From assembly GCF_019599145.1 (NCBI RefSeq), contig NZ_CP080647.1, positions 8,866,001 to 8,930,000 of the forward strand: a stretch of 64,000 nucleotides of DNA, read 5' to 3'. Under the pieces are notes generated by a model that saw nothing but the letters and a program-made list of their open reading frames with translations, was not told the origin of the DNA and did no database searches. This stretch comes from Streptomyces akebiae (GTDB lineage Bacteria; Actinomycetota; Actinomycetes; Streptomycetales; Streptomycetaceae). Within the stretch, counting starts at the first letter, position 1. Every line of letters begins with the position of its first letter. A program made the translations under genes and the position numbers. Below, piece after piece: positions 9,328 to 18,050 of this stretch.

Positions 9328-9341
9328 TGGGAGCGCTCCCA
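9328..9341. promoter_or_regulatory. CebR-type operator, perfect 14-bp palindrome
   Basis: The sequence TGGGAGCGCTCCCA is exactly the palindrome bound by CebR, the LacI-family cellobiose/cellotriose-responsive repressor of Streptomyces. It lies 23-36 bases upstream of the CE2 esterase start on the minus strand, where it would block transcription until cello-oligosaccharides are present. CebR itself is not in the window. Confidence 0.8.
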
Positions 9342-9492
9342 CAACGGAAGCGCTATCGAAGGTGACCGCCTCACGCGACGCCGTCAACCCCGGCGACGAC
9401 ATCCGTCACGGATCCCCGGGCAGCCCCGGCAGCCCCGGGGGCGCCGCCCGGACGAGCGGCCGTCGTCGTCCGCCCGCCGCCCGCCGGCGGCG

Positions 9493-10683
9493 TCACCGAA
9501 CGGTTCGGTGCCCTCGGCGCCTGTCGGCCGCCTCCAGTTCACGACGCAGCCGCTCCGGATCCCACGCCTCGCTGACGGCCTGCCGGAGCAGATCGGCCTG
9601 GGAGGGCGGGGCCAGCCCGTCGACGGGCGGGTCGAGGTCCAGATCGGTGGGGAAGGGGTAGCCCTCGGCGGTGGCGGCGACGACGCGGCGCACCCAGTCG
9701 TCCGTGGCGCCCTCGGCCCTGCGCCGCACCAGGACGGGGAACACGGCGTTCACCATCGCCTCGCGGTCCACGGTCTCCATGGCCCGGCCGAAGGCGGAGG
9801 AGATCTGGAGCAGGTTCGCCATGCGCCGGATGTCCGACGAGCGGTTGTGCCCGGCCGCGTGGAAGAGGGCCGGGTTGAAGAAGGCCGCGTCGCCCTTGTC
9901 GAGGGGGAGTTGGACGTGATGGGCGTCGAAGTACGCGACGAACTCCGGGAGTCGCCAGGCGAGGTAGCCGGGCTCGTACTTCTGCGAGTGCGGCAGATAG
10001 AGGGTGGGGCCCGACTCGACGGGCATGTCGCAGTGGGCGACCGCGCCCTGAAGGGTGAGGGCGGGGGAGAGCCGGTGGACGTGCGCAGGGTAGGCGGCGG
10101 CCTGCCGCTGGGAGAGGAAGCCGAGGTGGTAGTCGCGGTGCGGGCTCTGGGCGGCGCCGCCGGGGTTGACCACGTTGACCTGTGACGTGACCTGGTAGGC
10201 GGGGCCGAGCCAGGCCTCGGCGACCAGGGCCAGCATGTCGTTGGCGTAGTAGTCGGCGAAGACGTCCGGCGCGCGTACGGCCAGCTTGTCCAGGGCGCTC
10301 CAGACCCGGTCGTTGGCGCCGGGCTTGGCGAAGTGGTCGCCCCGGGCCGTACCCGAGGCGCGCTCCTCCTCGATCAGTTCGCGGAAGGCGGCGGACGCCC
10401 GGTCCACGACGGCCGGATCGGTGAACGCGCCCTTGAACACGACGATTCCGGGGCCGTCCAGGAGCGTCCTGACCAACTCCGTCAGGACGTCCCGACGGCC
10501 CTGCGGGGTGGCCGTCAGGGCGCGGAGCCGGTCGCTGTCGTAGAGCGGCACGTTCCCCTCGACCCGCTCGGCCGAGGGGTGGTCGGCCGGGTCGGTGCTC
10601 CGCTCGACGAGCGCCCGGAACGTGTCGAGATCGCAGTCCGCCTCGGTCAGCCAGGTCCGTGACACCGCAGCGATGGGGGACAT
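9493..10683 (-). CDS. Phytanoyl-CoA dioxygenase (PhyH) family oxygenase
   Basis: The 396-residue protein has the Fe(II)/2-oxoglutarate facial triad of the PhyH family. HRDYH supplies the first His and the Asp, and the distal His lies in FHAAGHNRSSDIRRM, with the following Arg able to bind 2-oxoglutarate. These enzymes hydroxylate lipids, amino acids or natural products; the substrate cannot be read here. GAGAGGAG precedes ATG at 10683 by about 5 bases. The gene is divergent from the membrane-protein gene at 10927, and no obvious partner lies downstream. Confidence 0.82.
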   Translation of the reverse strand: MSPIAAVSRTWLTEADCDLDTFRALVERSTDPADHPSAERVEGNVPLYDSDRLRALTATPQGRRDVLTELVRTLLDGPGIVVFKGAFTDPAVVDRASAAFRELIEEERASGTARGDHFAKPGANDRVWSALDKLAVRAPDVFADYYANDMLALVAEAWLGPAYQVTSQVNVVNPGGAAQSPHRDYHLGFLSQRQAAAYPAHVHRLSPALTLQGAVAHCDMPVESGPTLYLPHSQKYEPGYLAWRLPEFVAYFDAHHVQLPLDKGDAAFFNPALFHAAGHNRSSDIRRMANLLQISSAFGRAMETVDREAMVNAVFPVLVRRRAEGATDDWVRRVVAATAEGYPFPTDLDLDPPVDGLAPPSQADLLRQAVSEAWDPERLRRELEAADRRRGHRTVR

Positions 10684-10926
10684 CGCGGCTCCTCTCGCAG
10701 CCCTTGTGTTGCTGCCAGTCTGAGGACCTCGGATCCCTCATTCAATGCGCGAAAACCCATCAAAAACACGTCACGATCACCTCGGGACACGCCTTCGGGC
10801 ACGCCTTGGGAACATGAGCGGTGCGGCGCGGTGCCCGAGGTGGCCGGCTCCGTGTCGCCCCGCGGCCGGTCACCGTGGGCGACGTAGCGTGGGCCGCGCA
10901 GGTGTCGGGCGACCCGGGGCGGCGGG

Positions 10927-11565
10927 ATGTGCTGGAGTGCGACGGCCGATCTCGTGGCGGGCGCCGCGGTGGCGGCGGTCGGGGTGACCGGTGTGGTGCT
11001 GGCGCCCGACCGGCGGGATCTGCCGCTGGCGGCGCTGCCGTTGCTGCTCGGCGCCCACCAGATCGTGGAGTCGGCGGTCTGGTCCTCGGGCGGCGGCAGC
11101 GGACCGGCGACCGTGGCCTGGGCCGTCGTCGCCCTGCCGCTGCTGGCCGTGTGGGTGCCGGCCGGCGTGTTGTGCGTGGCTCCGCCGCGGGCCCGCACCC
11201 GGTCGGCCGTCCTGCTCGCCGTCGGGGTCGCGACCGCCGTGCCGCTCGCCCACGCCCTCGCCACCGGCCCGGTGACGGCCGAGATCCGCGGCCGCACCGT
11301 CGGGTACACGGTCGACCTCTCCCACCCGGTGCTCCTGGTCGCCGGCTACCTCCTCGCCACCGTCGGCTCCCTGCTCCTCTCCGGCGACCGTCGGCTCGTC
11401 GTACTCGGCCTCCTGGCCGCCGTCGGAGCCGCGGTCTGCTGGACCCTGTGGCGACTGGAGTTCATCTCCACCTGGTGCGCCTTCGCGGCCCTGTGCTCGG
11501 TGGTACTGCTCGGCTGGGTCCGCGCACGCGCGAGGGCGTCCTCGCGGCCGCACCACAACGCCTGA
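10927..11565 (+). CDS. Integral membrane protein, DUF6629-like
   Basis: The 212-residue protein begins MCWSATADLVAG, a start typical of a small actinomycete family of unknown function. About six hydrophobic segments (for example VAAVGVTGVVL, LPLLLGAHQIVES, VLLVAGYLLATVGSLLL and a final VVLLGWV) indicate a multi-pass membrane protein. The ALPLLLGAHQIVES segment with a conserved His/Gln is characteristic of the family. The function is unknown, and there is no operon partner: the next gene downstream has its own operator. Confidence 0.7.
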   Translation: MCWSATADLVAGAAVAAVGVTGVVLAPDRRDLPLAALPLLLGAHQIVESAVWSSGGGSGPATVAWAVVALPLLAVWVPAGVLCVAPPRARTRSAVLLAVGVATAVPLAHALATGPVTAEIRGRTVGYTVDLSHPVLLVAGYLLATVGSLLLSGDRRLVVLGLLAAVGAAVCWTLWRLEFISTWCAFAALCSVVLLGWVRARARASSRPHHNA

Positions 11566-11607
11566 GGCGTCGCCCATACGCCTTGGACGGCGCCGCCCGG
11601 CTCTTGG

Positions 11608-11622
11608 TGAATCAATCATCCA
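11608..11622. promoter_or_regulatory. RpiR-regulon operator site 1 (upstream of GH3 hexosaminidase)
   Basis: TGAATCAATCATCCA, read on the other strand as TGGATGATTGATTCA, matches the imperfect palindrome repeated upstream of the aminosugar genes in this window. It sits 45 bases before the hexosaminidase start. A TTGACT at 11631 could be the -35 element. Confidence 0.6.
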
Positions 11623-11666
11623 TCGAACTGTTGACTTTCGGCTCGACCAGCCAGAGGATTTCGGAG

Positions 11667-13160
11667 GTGACACACTCCGCCGCCGGGCCCCTCGGCCCGG
11701 TTCTCCCCGCGGCCCTCGACGAGGCAGCCCACCGCTGCCTCGTCGCGGGCTTCGACGGTACGACGACCGTCCCCGACACCTTGAAACGGCTGATCGACCG
11801 CGGTCTGGGCGGGGTCATCCTGTTCACCCGCAACATCCGCGACGCCGACCAGGTCCGCGAACTCACCGGCACCCTGCGGACGTTGCGGCCGGACCTGCTG
11901 GTCGCCATCGACAACGAGGGCGGCGGCATCGGCCACCTCGTCGCCGCGGGCGCCCCCGAGGTGCCCGGCTCATGGGCGCTCGGCGTCGCCGACGACCCCG
12001 GCCTGACCGCCGCGTGCGCCGACGCCCTCGCCGGACACCTGCTCTCGCTCGGGATCACCGCCTCCTACGCCCCCGTGGCCGACGTCCAGAGCCGGCCAGA
12101 GAACCCGATCGTGCGCACCCGCGCCTTCGGCGGCGACCCCGAGCTGGTCTCCCGGCATCTGCGCGCCTGGATCGAGGCCACCGAGCGGCGCGGCGTGGCC
12201 TCCTGCGCCAAGCACTTCCCCGGCCACGGCGGGACCGTCACCGACAGCCACCACGCGCCGGCGGTCGACCCGCGGCCCTACGAACACCTCGACCTCGCGC
12301 CCTTCCGGGCCGCCGTCGAGGCGGGCGTGCCCATGCTGATGAGCGCCCACGTCGTCTTCCCGGCCCTCGACGCGGAGCTGCCCGCCACCCTCAGCCCGCG
12401 GATCCTCTCCGACCTGCTGCGCGGCGAACTCGGCTTCGAGGGCGTCCTCGTCAGCGACGCGCTGGAGATGAAGGCCATCGCCGACCGCTACGGCGAAGCG
12501 GCCGGCGCCCGCCTCGCGCTCGCCGCCGGAGCCGACCAGGTCATCGTCGCCGTACCGGATCTGGAGGTCACCCTCGCCTGCCGTGACGCCGTGCTCGACG
12601 CGCTCGGGGCGGGCGACCTCGCGGCGGAGAGGGTGACCGAGGCCGCGGAACGGGTACGGCGGCTCGCGCTGCGGTACGCGGTGCCGTACCGGCCGGGTGC
12701 CGTGGCCGCGTGGGACACCGGCGCCGGGCTGACGGCGGCGCGGCGGGCCGTACGGAGCGGGGGGCCGTTGCCGCGGCCGGTGCCGGGCGCCCATGTCGTC
12801 GACTGCTTCCCGCCCCCGCACCCCGCCCTCAACTGGGGCGGCGAGGATCTGCTGACCGAGATCCGTGCCCTCGACCCGACCGCGACGGGGGTGGCGGTCG
12901 CCGGGGAGCCCGCCGACCTCGCGGCCGTCGCGGAGGAGGTGCTACGGGCCGCCGGGGCGCGTCCGCTGGTCCTCGCCCTGTGCGATGCCGGGCTGTACCC
13001 CTGGCAGGCCCGTCTCCGGGACGCGCTGCTGGCCGCCCGGCCGGACGCGCTCGTGGTCTCGACCGGGTTGCCGGAAGAGGGAGCCGCGGTGGCCGCGCAC
13101 GGCAGGGGGCGGGTGAACCTGCGGGCGGCGGCCGAGCTGGTGACGGGCCGCACGTCCTGA
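11667..13160 (+). CDS. GH3 beta-N-acetylhexosaminidase (NagZ-like)
   Basis: The 497-residue enzyme has the GH3 (beta/alpha)8 domain. The motif KHFPGHGGTVTDSHH is the flexible loop that supplies the Asp/His acid-base dyad unique to GH3 N-acetylglucosaminidases. GVLVSDALEMKAI contains the nucleophile, D264. A smaller C-terminal domain follows, from about residue 340. It removes terminal beta-GlcNAc from glycans or peptidoglycan fragments. No signal peptide is seen, so it probably acts inside the cell on imported oligosaccharide. GTG at 11667 has AGAGGA about 8 bases upstream; the immediately preceding GGAG is too close to serve. An RpiR-regulon operator lies upstream. The gene converges with the GH5-family gene. 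Confidence 0.87.
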   Translation: MTHSAAGPLGPVLPAALDEAAHRCLVAGFDGTTTVPDTLKRLIDRGLGGVILFTRNIRDADQVRELTGTLRTLRPDLLVAIDNEGGGIGHLVAAGAPEVPGSWALGVADDPGLTAACADALAGHLLSLGITASYAPVADVQSRPENPIVRTRAFGGDPELVSRHLRAWIEATERRGVASCAKHFPGHGGTVTDSHHAPAVDPRPYEHLDLAPFRAAVEAGVPMLMSAHVVFPALDAELPATLSPRILSDLLRGELGFEGVLVSDALEMKAIADRYGEAAGARLALAAGADQVIVAVPDLEVTLACRDAVLDALGAGDLAAERVTEAAERVRRLALRYAVPYRPGAVAAWDTGAGLTAARRAVRSGGPLPRPVPGAHVVDCFPPPHPALNWGGEDLLTEIRALDPTATGVAVAGEPADLAAVAEEVLRAAGARPLVLALCDAGLYPWQARLRDALLAARPDALVVSTGLPEEGAAVAAHGRGRVNLRAAAELVTGRTS

Positions 13161-13247
13161 GCGGGTCTCCCATCACGGGCCCCCGGCGCGGCCGGTCCCG
13201 CCCGTGGCGCGGGTTGCTCCGCCCGGTTCCGGCCCGCTCCCGCCCCC

Positions 13248-14447
13248 TCACTTCCCCTCGATCAACTCCGTGATCCCCCGCGCCGCCAGATACGCCGTGT
13301 CCTCCACGCGCTCCGCCAGGACCACCGCCGGGCGGGTGCCTTCCTGTCGCAGGCGCATCCAGGCGTCGAAGAAGGCGCCGCCCGGGCCGGACACCGAGCG
13401 GGTGGACGGGGTGCAGTCCAGGACCAGCGCGGTCGCGCGGGGAGCGGGCCGGACGGCGGCGGTGCGCAGCTCGGCCACCGTCGTGGACAGGGCCTCCGCG
13501 ATCGGCTTGGGGCGCCCGGTGGAGTCGAACAGGCCGAGCGTGTACTCCAGTTCGGGGAAGTCGGCCAAGGAGCGGTCGACGTCGTGGGAGCACCACCAGG
13601 TGACGCCCCACAGGTGGGCGCAGCCCGCCGCGTTCAGCAGGGTCGCGCGGGCGAAGTCGGGGGCGTCGGCCGCCGGGATGTGCGGCTCGGGGGCGCCGGT
13701 CTCCTGCACCCAGACCGGCCGGGCCGGGTCGGTGGCGTAGGCGGCGGCCAGCTCCGTGCCGTACTCCGCGAGGTGGTGCACCTCGGGTGAGCGCGGGCCG
13801 TAACGGCGGGCGCAGTCCGCGGAGAAGACCCAGGGGTGCACCGTGGTGAGGTCGCCCTTGCGGGCCGAGGCCTCCGGGGTGAACGGGTGGTCGTCGCCGT
13901 ACCAGGCCGCGTCGTACGCCGAGTGGGTCACCAGGCCCCGGGCCTCGCCGAGCCCGTCCCGTGCGGCGCCGAGCAGGGTGTCGAGGTAGTGGTCGACCTC
14001 GGCCACGGTCACCGGGTTGTGCTCGACCAGGTTGTTGAGCTCGTTGCCGAGCTGGAGGCCGATGAGGTGGGGGTGGCCGGAGAGGGCGCGGCCGAGCGTG
14101 CGCAGCAGCAGCGCCTGGGCCTCGATCGCCTCGGGGTCGGTGAACACGTTGCGGTGGTGCCAGCTACGGGTCCACTCGGGGTAGAAGTCGAAGCTCGACA
14201 GATGGCCCTGGACGCCGTCCACGAGGACGTCGAGCCCGCACTCGCCCGCCAGATCCACCAACCGGACGAGCTGGTCCACAGCCGACGCCCGGACCAGGGC
14301 GCGGTTCGGCTGGAGCAGGGGCCACAGGTGGAAGACCCGGACGTGGTCCAGGCCCAGCCCGGCGATCTGGGCCAGGTCCTCGCGCGCGAGCCCGGGGTCG
14401 AAGTCGTGCCAGGCGTGGAACCAGCCCCTGCGTGGGGTGTAGTTCAC
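13248..14447 (-). CDS. GH5_18-like beta-mannosidase, probably acting on the N-glycan core
   Basis: At least 399 residues form a clan-A (beta/alpha)8 hydrolase. GLQLGNELNNLV carries the acid-base Glu after Asn, and VWVQETGAPEP carries the nucleophile Glu. The opening NYTPRRGWFHAWHDFD and DHVRVFHLWPLLQPNR resembles GH5 subfamily 18, in which bifidobacterial members split Man-beta-1,4-GlcNAc from N-glycan cores. The match is from memory and the subfamily is moderately sure. The start is problematic: GTG at 14447 lacks a good ribosome site, while the frame stays open upstream to an ATC at 14489-14487 placed 5 bases after GAGGAGG, as if a former ATG had changed. The gene is divergent from the aminosugar kinase, with two regulon operators between them. 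Confidence 0.75.
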   Translation of the reverse strand: MNYTPRRGWFHAWHDFDPGLAREDLAQIAGLGLDHVRVFHLWPLLQPNRALVRASAVDQLVRLVDLAGECGLDVLVDGVQGHLSSFDFYPEWTRSWHHRNVFTDPEAIEAQALLLRTLGRALSGHPHLIGLQLGNELNNLVEHNPVTVAEVDHYLDTLLGAARDGLGEARGLVTHSAYDAAWYGDDHPFTPEASARKGDLTTVHPWVFSADCARRYGPRSPEVHHLAEYGTELAAAYATDPARPVWVQETGAPEPHIPAADAPDFARATLLNAAGCAHLWGVTWWCSHDVDRSLADFPELEYTLGLFDSTGRPKPIAEALSTTVAELRTAAVRPAPRATALVLDCTPSTRSVSGPGGAFFDAWMRLRQEGTRPAVVLAERVEDTAYLAARGITELIEGK

Positions 14448-14523
14448 TCCGAAGCGGAGCGCGGGCGCGGACGAGGGTGGCGTGCTGATGGCGTCCTCCT
14501 CAAGAGACGGACCTTGTCTCCGG

Positions 14524-14538
14524 CGAATGTATCAACCA
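14524..14538. promoter_or_regulatory. RpiR-regulon operator site 2
   Basis: Read on the minus strand this is TGGTTGATACATTCG, which matches the site at 26781 at 12 of 15 positions. It lies between the divergent GH5_18-like gene and the aminosugar kinase, and its centre is 32 bases from site 3. The site paired at 26753/26781 has a similar centre spacing of 28 bases. Confidence 0.5.
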
Positions 14539-14550
14539 CCATGGACGGCA

Positions 14551-15644
14551 ATGAATAGTGATTTGAACCAAGCTTCCGGGGATCTCCCGGCGCCCGCCGC
14601 ACGGCCGGTGGCCGAGGCCGCTCCCGCCTGCGTGGTCGGCATCGACGCGGGCGGCACCCGTACCCGCGCCGTCCTGGCGGAGCTCGACGGCGGGCGGGTC
14701 CGGGGCGAGGGCGCGGCCGGGCCGGGTAACGCGCTGACCGTGCCCGGCCCGGCGCTCGCCGACCACCTCGCCGAGGCCGTGGCGCGCGCCGTGCCGGAGG
14801 AACTGCGCGGCCGGGTGGTGGCGGTGGCGGGCGGGTTCGCGGGGCCGGCCACCGGGCCCAGGGGGCCGACGAGCCCGGCCGACTGCGGGCCCGGGCCGCC
14901 CTGTCGGCCGCGCTCGCCCGGCTCGGTGTCACCGCCGCGTCGGTCGGTGTCCACAGTGACATCGAGACGACGTTCGCCGCGGCCCCCGGCCATCCCGCCG
15001 ACGGGCTGGTCCTGGTGGCCGGCACCGGCGCGGTCGCGGCCCGGGTCGCCGGACGGGTGCCGACCGCGACCTCGGGCGGCGACGGCTGGCTCCTCGGGGA
15101 CGACGGCGGCGGCTTCTGGATCGGCCGCGCGGCCGTACGGGCGGCCCTGCGCGCGGCCGACGGCCGCGGCGAGCCCACCGCGCTCGTGCTCGCCGTCGGC
15201 CGGGACCTGGGCCTGCCGGAGGAGGTGCTCCCGCCGGAGGGCTACGGGGTGACCGGTGGCTACGGGGTGACCGGTGCCGCCGTGTGGAGTGCCGAGCGGC
15301 GTACCGCCTACCGGGCCGGGGTGCTGCCCGCCGTCATGGACCGGCCGCCCGTCCGTCTCGCCGATCACGCGCCTGTGGTGGTGCGGACCGCCGAGGAGAA
15401 GGACGCCGTGGCGGTGCGGATCCTCCAGGAGGCCGCGCGCCACCTGGCCGAGACCGTCGCCGCCCTGGCGCCCCGGCCCGGCGAACCCCTCGTCGCCACC
15501 GGCGGCCTGCTCGCCCCCGACGGCCCCCTGCTGTCCCCGCTGACCGAACGCCTCGCCCCCCTCGGACTCACCGTCACCCCGGTCGCGGACGGCTCCCCGG
15601 GCGCCGTCGCCCTGGCCCGCCTCGCGCACGGCACCGGCGCCTGA
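14551..15644 (+). pseudogene. BadF/BcrA-type N-acetylglucosamine kinase, apparent frameshift
   Basis: Two frames together make one sugar kinase of the BadF/BadG/BcrA/BcrD ATPase family. The first frame holds VVGIDAGGTRTRAVLAEL (phosphate-1 motif) up to about 14860. The second holds GVHSDIETTFAAAPGHPADG, LVAGTGAVAAR and GGDGWLLGDDGGGFWIGR to the stop at 15644. Adding one G to the five-G run at 14861-14865 joins them as TGPRGADEPGRLRARAAL without a gap. Members phosphorylate GlcNAc or other aminosugars to the 6-phosphate, which would feed the SIS-domain protein encoded at 27890. The defect is either real inactivation or an error in a homopolymer. The ATG at 14551 is a provisional start. Two regulon operators overlap the start region. 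Confidence 0.75.
14556..14570. promoter_or_regulatory. RpiR-regulon operator site 3
   Basis: On the minus strand this reads TGGTTCAAATCACTA, one base different from the site upstream of the sugar-binding protein gene (TGGTTCAAATCACCA). It overlaps the first codons of the kinase if the ATG at 14551 is used, so it may block transcription or may indicate that the true start lies further downstream. Confidence 0.6.
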
Positions 15645-15689
15645 CCGCCAGCGGTCAGCAGTCCACCACCTCCGACGCCTATCCCTCTC

Positions 15690-15776
15690 CGGCCGCTCGG
15701 TCCCCCCGGCCGCTCAGCACCCCCCACCGCTCAGCCCCCCGGCCGCTCGGCCTCCCCGGCCGCTCAGCTCCTCCCT
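15690..15776. repeat. Degenerate tandem repeats of CGGCCGCTCRG
   Basis: About five imperfect copies of a 17-19 bp unit beginning CGGCCGCTCGG or CGGCCGCTCAGC fill the gap between the kinase and the next GH3 gene. The core CGGCCG is palindromic. No function is evident. Confidence 0.55.
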
Positions 15777-15794
15777 CGCCGACAAGGACGACCC

Positions 15795-18050
15795 ATGCCC
15801 CCTCAGGACCTGCCGGTCGCCCCGGCCACCGCCCCCGGGCAGCCGCCCTATCTCGACCCGGCCGCCCCCGTCGACACCAGGGTCGCCGACCTTCTCTCCC
15901 GGATGACCCGGCGGGAGAAGGTCGGGCAGCTCAACCAGCGGATGTACGGCTGGGACGCCTACCGCCGTACCCGGCGCGGGGACTTCGAACTCACCGAGGC
16001 CCTGTCCGCCGAGACCGAGCGCTTCGCGGGTCTCGGCGCCCTCTACGGTCTGATGCGGGCCGACGCCTGGTCCGGCGTCGACCACGGCGACGGGCCCGGC
16101 GCCGAGGACAGCGCCGACCTGGCCGACCTGGTCCAGCGCCACGTCCTGGAGCACAGCCGGCTCCGGATCCCCGCCCTCTTCGTCGAGGAGGTCCCGCACG
16201 GTCACATGGCCCTCGACGGCACGGTCCTGCCCGTCAACCTGGCCGTCGGCGCCACCTGGGACCCCGACCTCTACGAGCGGGCCGCCGCGCACGCCGCAGC
16301 CGAACTCCGCGCCCGTGGCGGCCACGTGGCCCTCGTCTCCGCACTCGACATGGCCCGGGACCCGCGCTGGGGCCGCACCGAGGAATGCTTCGCCGAGGAC
16401 CCCTACCTCGCGGCCCGCCTGACGGAGGCGCTCGTCCGGGGCATGCAGGGCCCCGGAGACCACTTCGCCCCCGACCGCGCCCCCGTCGTCCTCAAGCACT
16501 TCGCCGGCCAGGGCGCCACCGTCGGAGGCCGGAACTCCGCCGAGTCCGAACTCGGCCCCCGCGAACTGCACGAGATCCACCTCCCGGCCGCCCGCGCCGG
16601 AGTCCGCGCGGGCGCCGCCGCCGTCATGGCCGCCTACAACGAGGTCGACGGCCTGCCCTGCTCCGGCAACCGCGACCTCCTCACCGGGCTGCTCCGCGAG
16701 GACTGGGGCTTCGACGGCCTGGTCATGGCCGACGGACTCGCCGTCGACCGCCTGGCCCGCATCACCGGCGACAAGGTCTCCGCCGGCGCCCTCGCCCTGG
16801 ACGCGGGCGTCGACCTCAGCCTCTGGGACGAGGGCTTCACGCACCTGGAGGAGGCCGTCGAACGCGGCCTGGTGGACGAGGCCACACTCGACGCCGCCGT
16901 CGCCCGCGTCCTGCGCCTGAAGTTCCGTCTGGGCCTGTTCGAGAATCCCCGCACCCGCCGCGCGTCGCTCCCCGAGCACGCCGGACGCGCGCACAGCACC
17001 GACCTCGCCCGCGCCTGCGTCACCCTGCTGCGCAACCCGGCCGACACCCTGCCCATCGGCCCCTCGGTACGCCGTGTCGCCGTGCTCGGCCCGCACGCCG
17101 CCACCACCGGACACCACCTCGGCGACTACACCGCCCCGCAGCGCCCCGGCACCGGCACGAGCGTCCTCGACGCCCTGCGCCGCCTCGCCCCGCCCGGTAC
17201 GGACGTCCGCCACGCCGAGGGCGCGGGCCTCACCGGCGCCGACCGCACCGGCGTCACGGCCGCGATCGCCGAGGCCGCCGCGGCCGACCTGGCCGTGCTC
17301 GTGCTGGGCGGCAGCAGCGCCCGCACCCCCGGCACGGAGTTCGACGCCAACGGCGCCGCGCAGACCGTGGTGTCGGAGATGACCTGCGGCGAGGGCGTGG
17401 ACCTCGCGGGACTACGGCTCGGCACGGCGCAGGAGGCCCTGCTGGAGGCCGTCGTGGCGACGGGCACGCCCACCGCGGTCGTCCTGATGCAGGGCCGTCC
17501 GCACGTGCTGCCCGACACCCCGGCCGCGGCACTGCTCACCGCCTGGTATCCGGGCCCGTGGGGCGGCGAGGCCGTCGCCGAGGTGCTCCTCGGACTCGCC
17601 GAGCCCCTCGGCCGGCTCCCGGTCTCCGTCCCGCGCTCGGCCGCCCAGCTCCCCGTCCACTACAACCACAAGGACACCGAGTACGGCGGCTACGTCGACG
17701 AGAGCGCCGAGCCGGCGTACTCCTTCGGGCACGGGCTGTCGTACACGACCTTCGACCACGGCGCCCCCCGGGTGTCGGGGCGCACGGTCGAGGTGGACGT
17801 CACCAACACCGGGGAACGGTACGGGCGTTCGGTCGTGCAGGTGTACCTGCGCAGGCTGATCGCCCGCACCTGGCCGCGCACCCTCGAACTGTGCGCGTTC
17901 GAGGGTGTCGGCCTGGCGCCGGGCGAGCGCCGTACGGTCTCCCTGGCGTTCGACGTGCCCACCGGGACCGACGCCGTGGAGATCCGGGTCGCGCGGTCCG
18001 CGCGGGAGGCGCTGGACGCCGTACCCGTGGTGGTGGACCTCAGAGCTTGA
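15795..18050 (+). CDS. GH3 beta-glycosidase with fibronectin-type-III-like C-terminal domain
   Basis: The 751-residue enzyme has the three-part layout of GH3 beta-glucosidases and xylosidases. A TIM barrel spans residues about 25-350 (VSALDMARDPRWGRTEE, LKHFAGQGA). The nucleophile region is FDGLVMADGLAVDRL. An alpha/beta sandwich runs from about 400, and the fibronectin-III-like domain at the end contains PAYSFGHGLSYTTF and YLRRLIARTWPRTLELCAF. No signal peptide is seen, so it acts inside the cell. The nucleophile context (ADGLA instead of the common SDWGA) is unusual, so the sugar specificity is open. The gene follows the aminosugar kinase by 150 bases and overlaps the convergent permease gene by 11 bases, consistent with membership of the glycan-utilisation island. 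Confidence 0.83.
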   Translation: MPPQDLPVAPATAPGQPPYLDPAAPVDTRVADLLSRMTRREKVGQLNQRMYGWDAYRRTRRGDFELTEALSAETERFAGLGALYGLMRADAWSGVDHGDGPGAEDSADLADLVQRHVLEHSRLRIPALFVEEVPHGHMALDGTVLPVNLAVGATWDPDLYERAAAHAAAELRARGGHVALVSALDMARDPRWGRTEECFAEDPYLAARLTEALVRGMQGPGDHFAPDRAPVVLKHFAGQGATVGGRNSAESELGPRELHEIHLPAARAGVRAGAAAVMAAYNEVDGLPCSGNRDLLTGLLREDWGFDGLVMADGLAVDRLARITGDKVSAGALALDAGVDLSLWDEGFTHLEEAVERGLVDEATLDAAVARVLRLKFRLGLFENPRTRRASLPEHAGRAHSTDLARACVTLLRNPADTLPIGPSVRRVAVLGPHAATTGHHLGDYTAPQRPGTGTSVLDALRRLAPPGTDVRHAEGAGLTGADRTGVTAAIAEAAAADLAVLVLGGSSARTPGTEFDANGAAQTVVSEMTCGEGVDLAGLRLGTAQEALLEAVVATGTPTAVVLMQGRPHVLPDTPAAALLTAWYPGPWGGEAVAEVLLGLAEPLGRLPVSVPRSAAQLPVHYNHKDTEYGGYVDESAEPAYSFGHGLSYTTFDHGAPRVSGRTVEVDVTNTGERYGRSVVQVYLRRLIARTWPRTLELCAFEGVGLAPGERRTVSLAFDVPTGTDAVEIRVARSAREALDAVPVVVDLRA

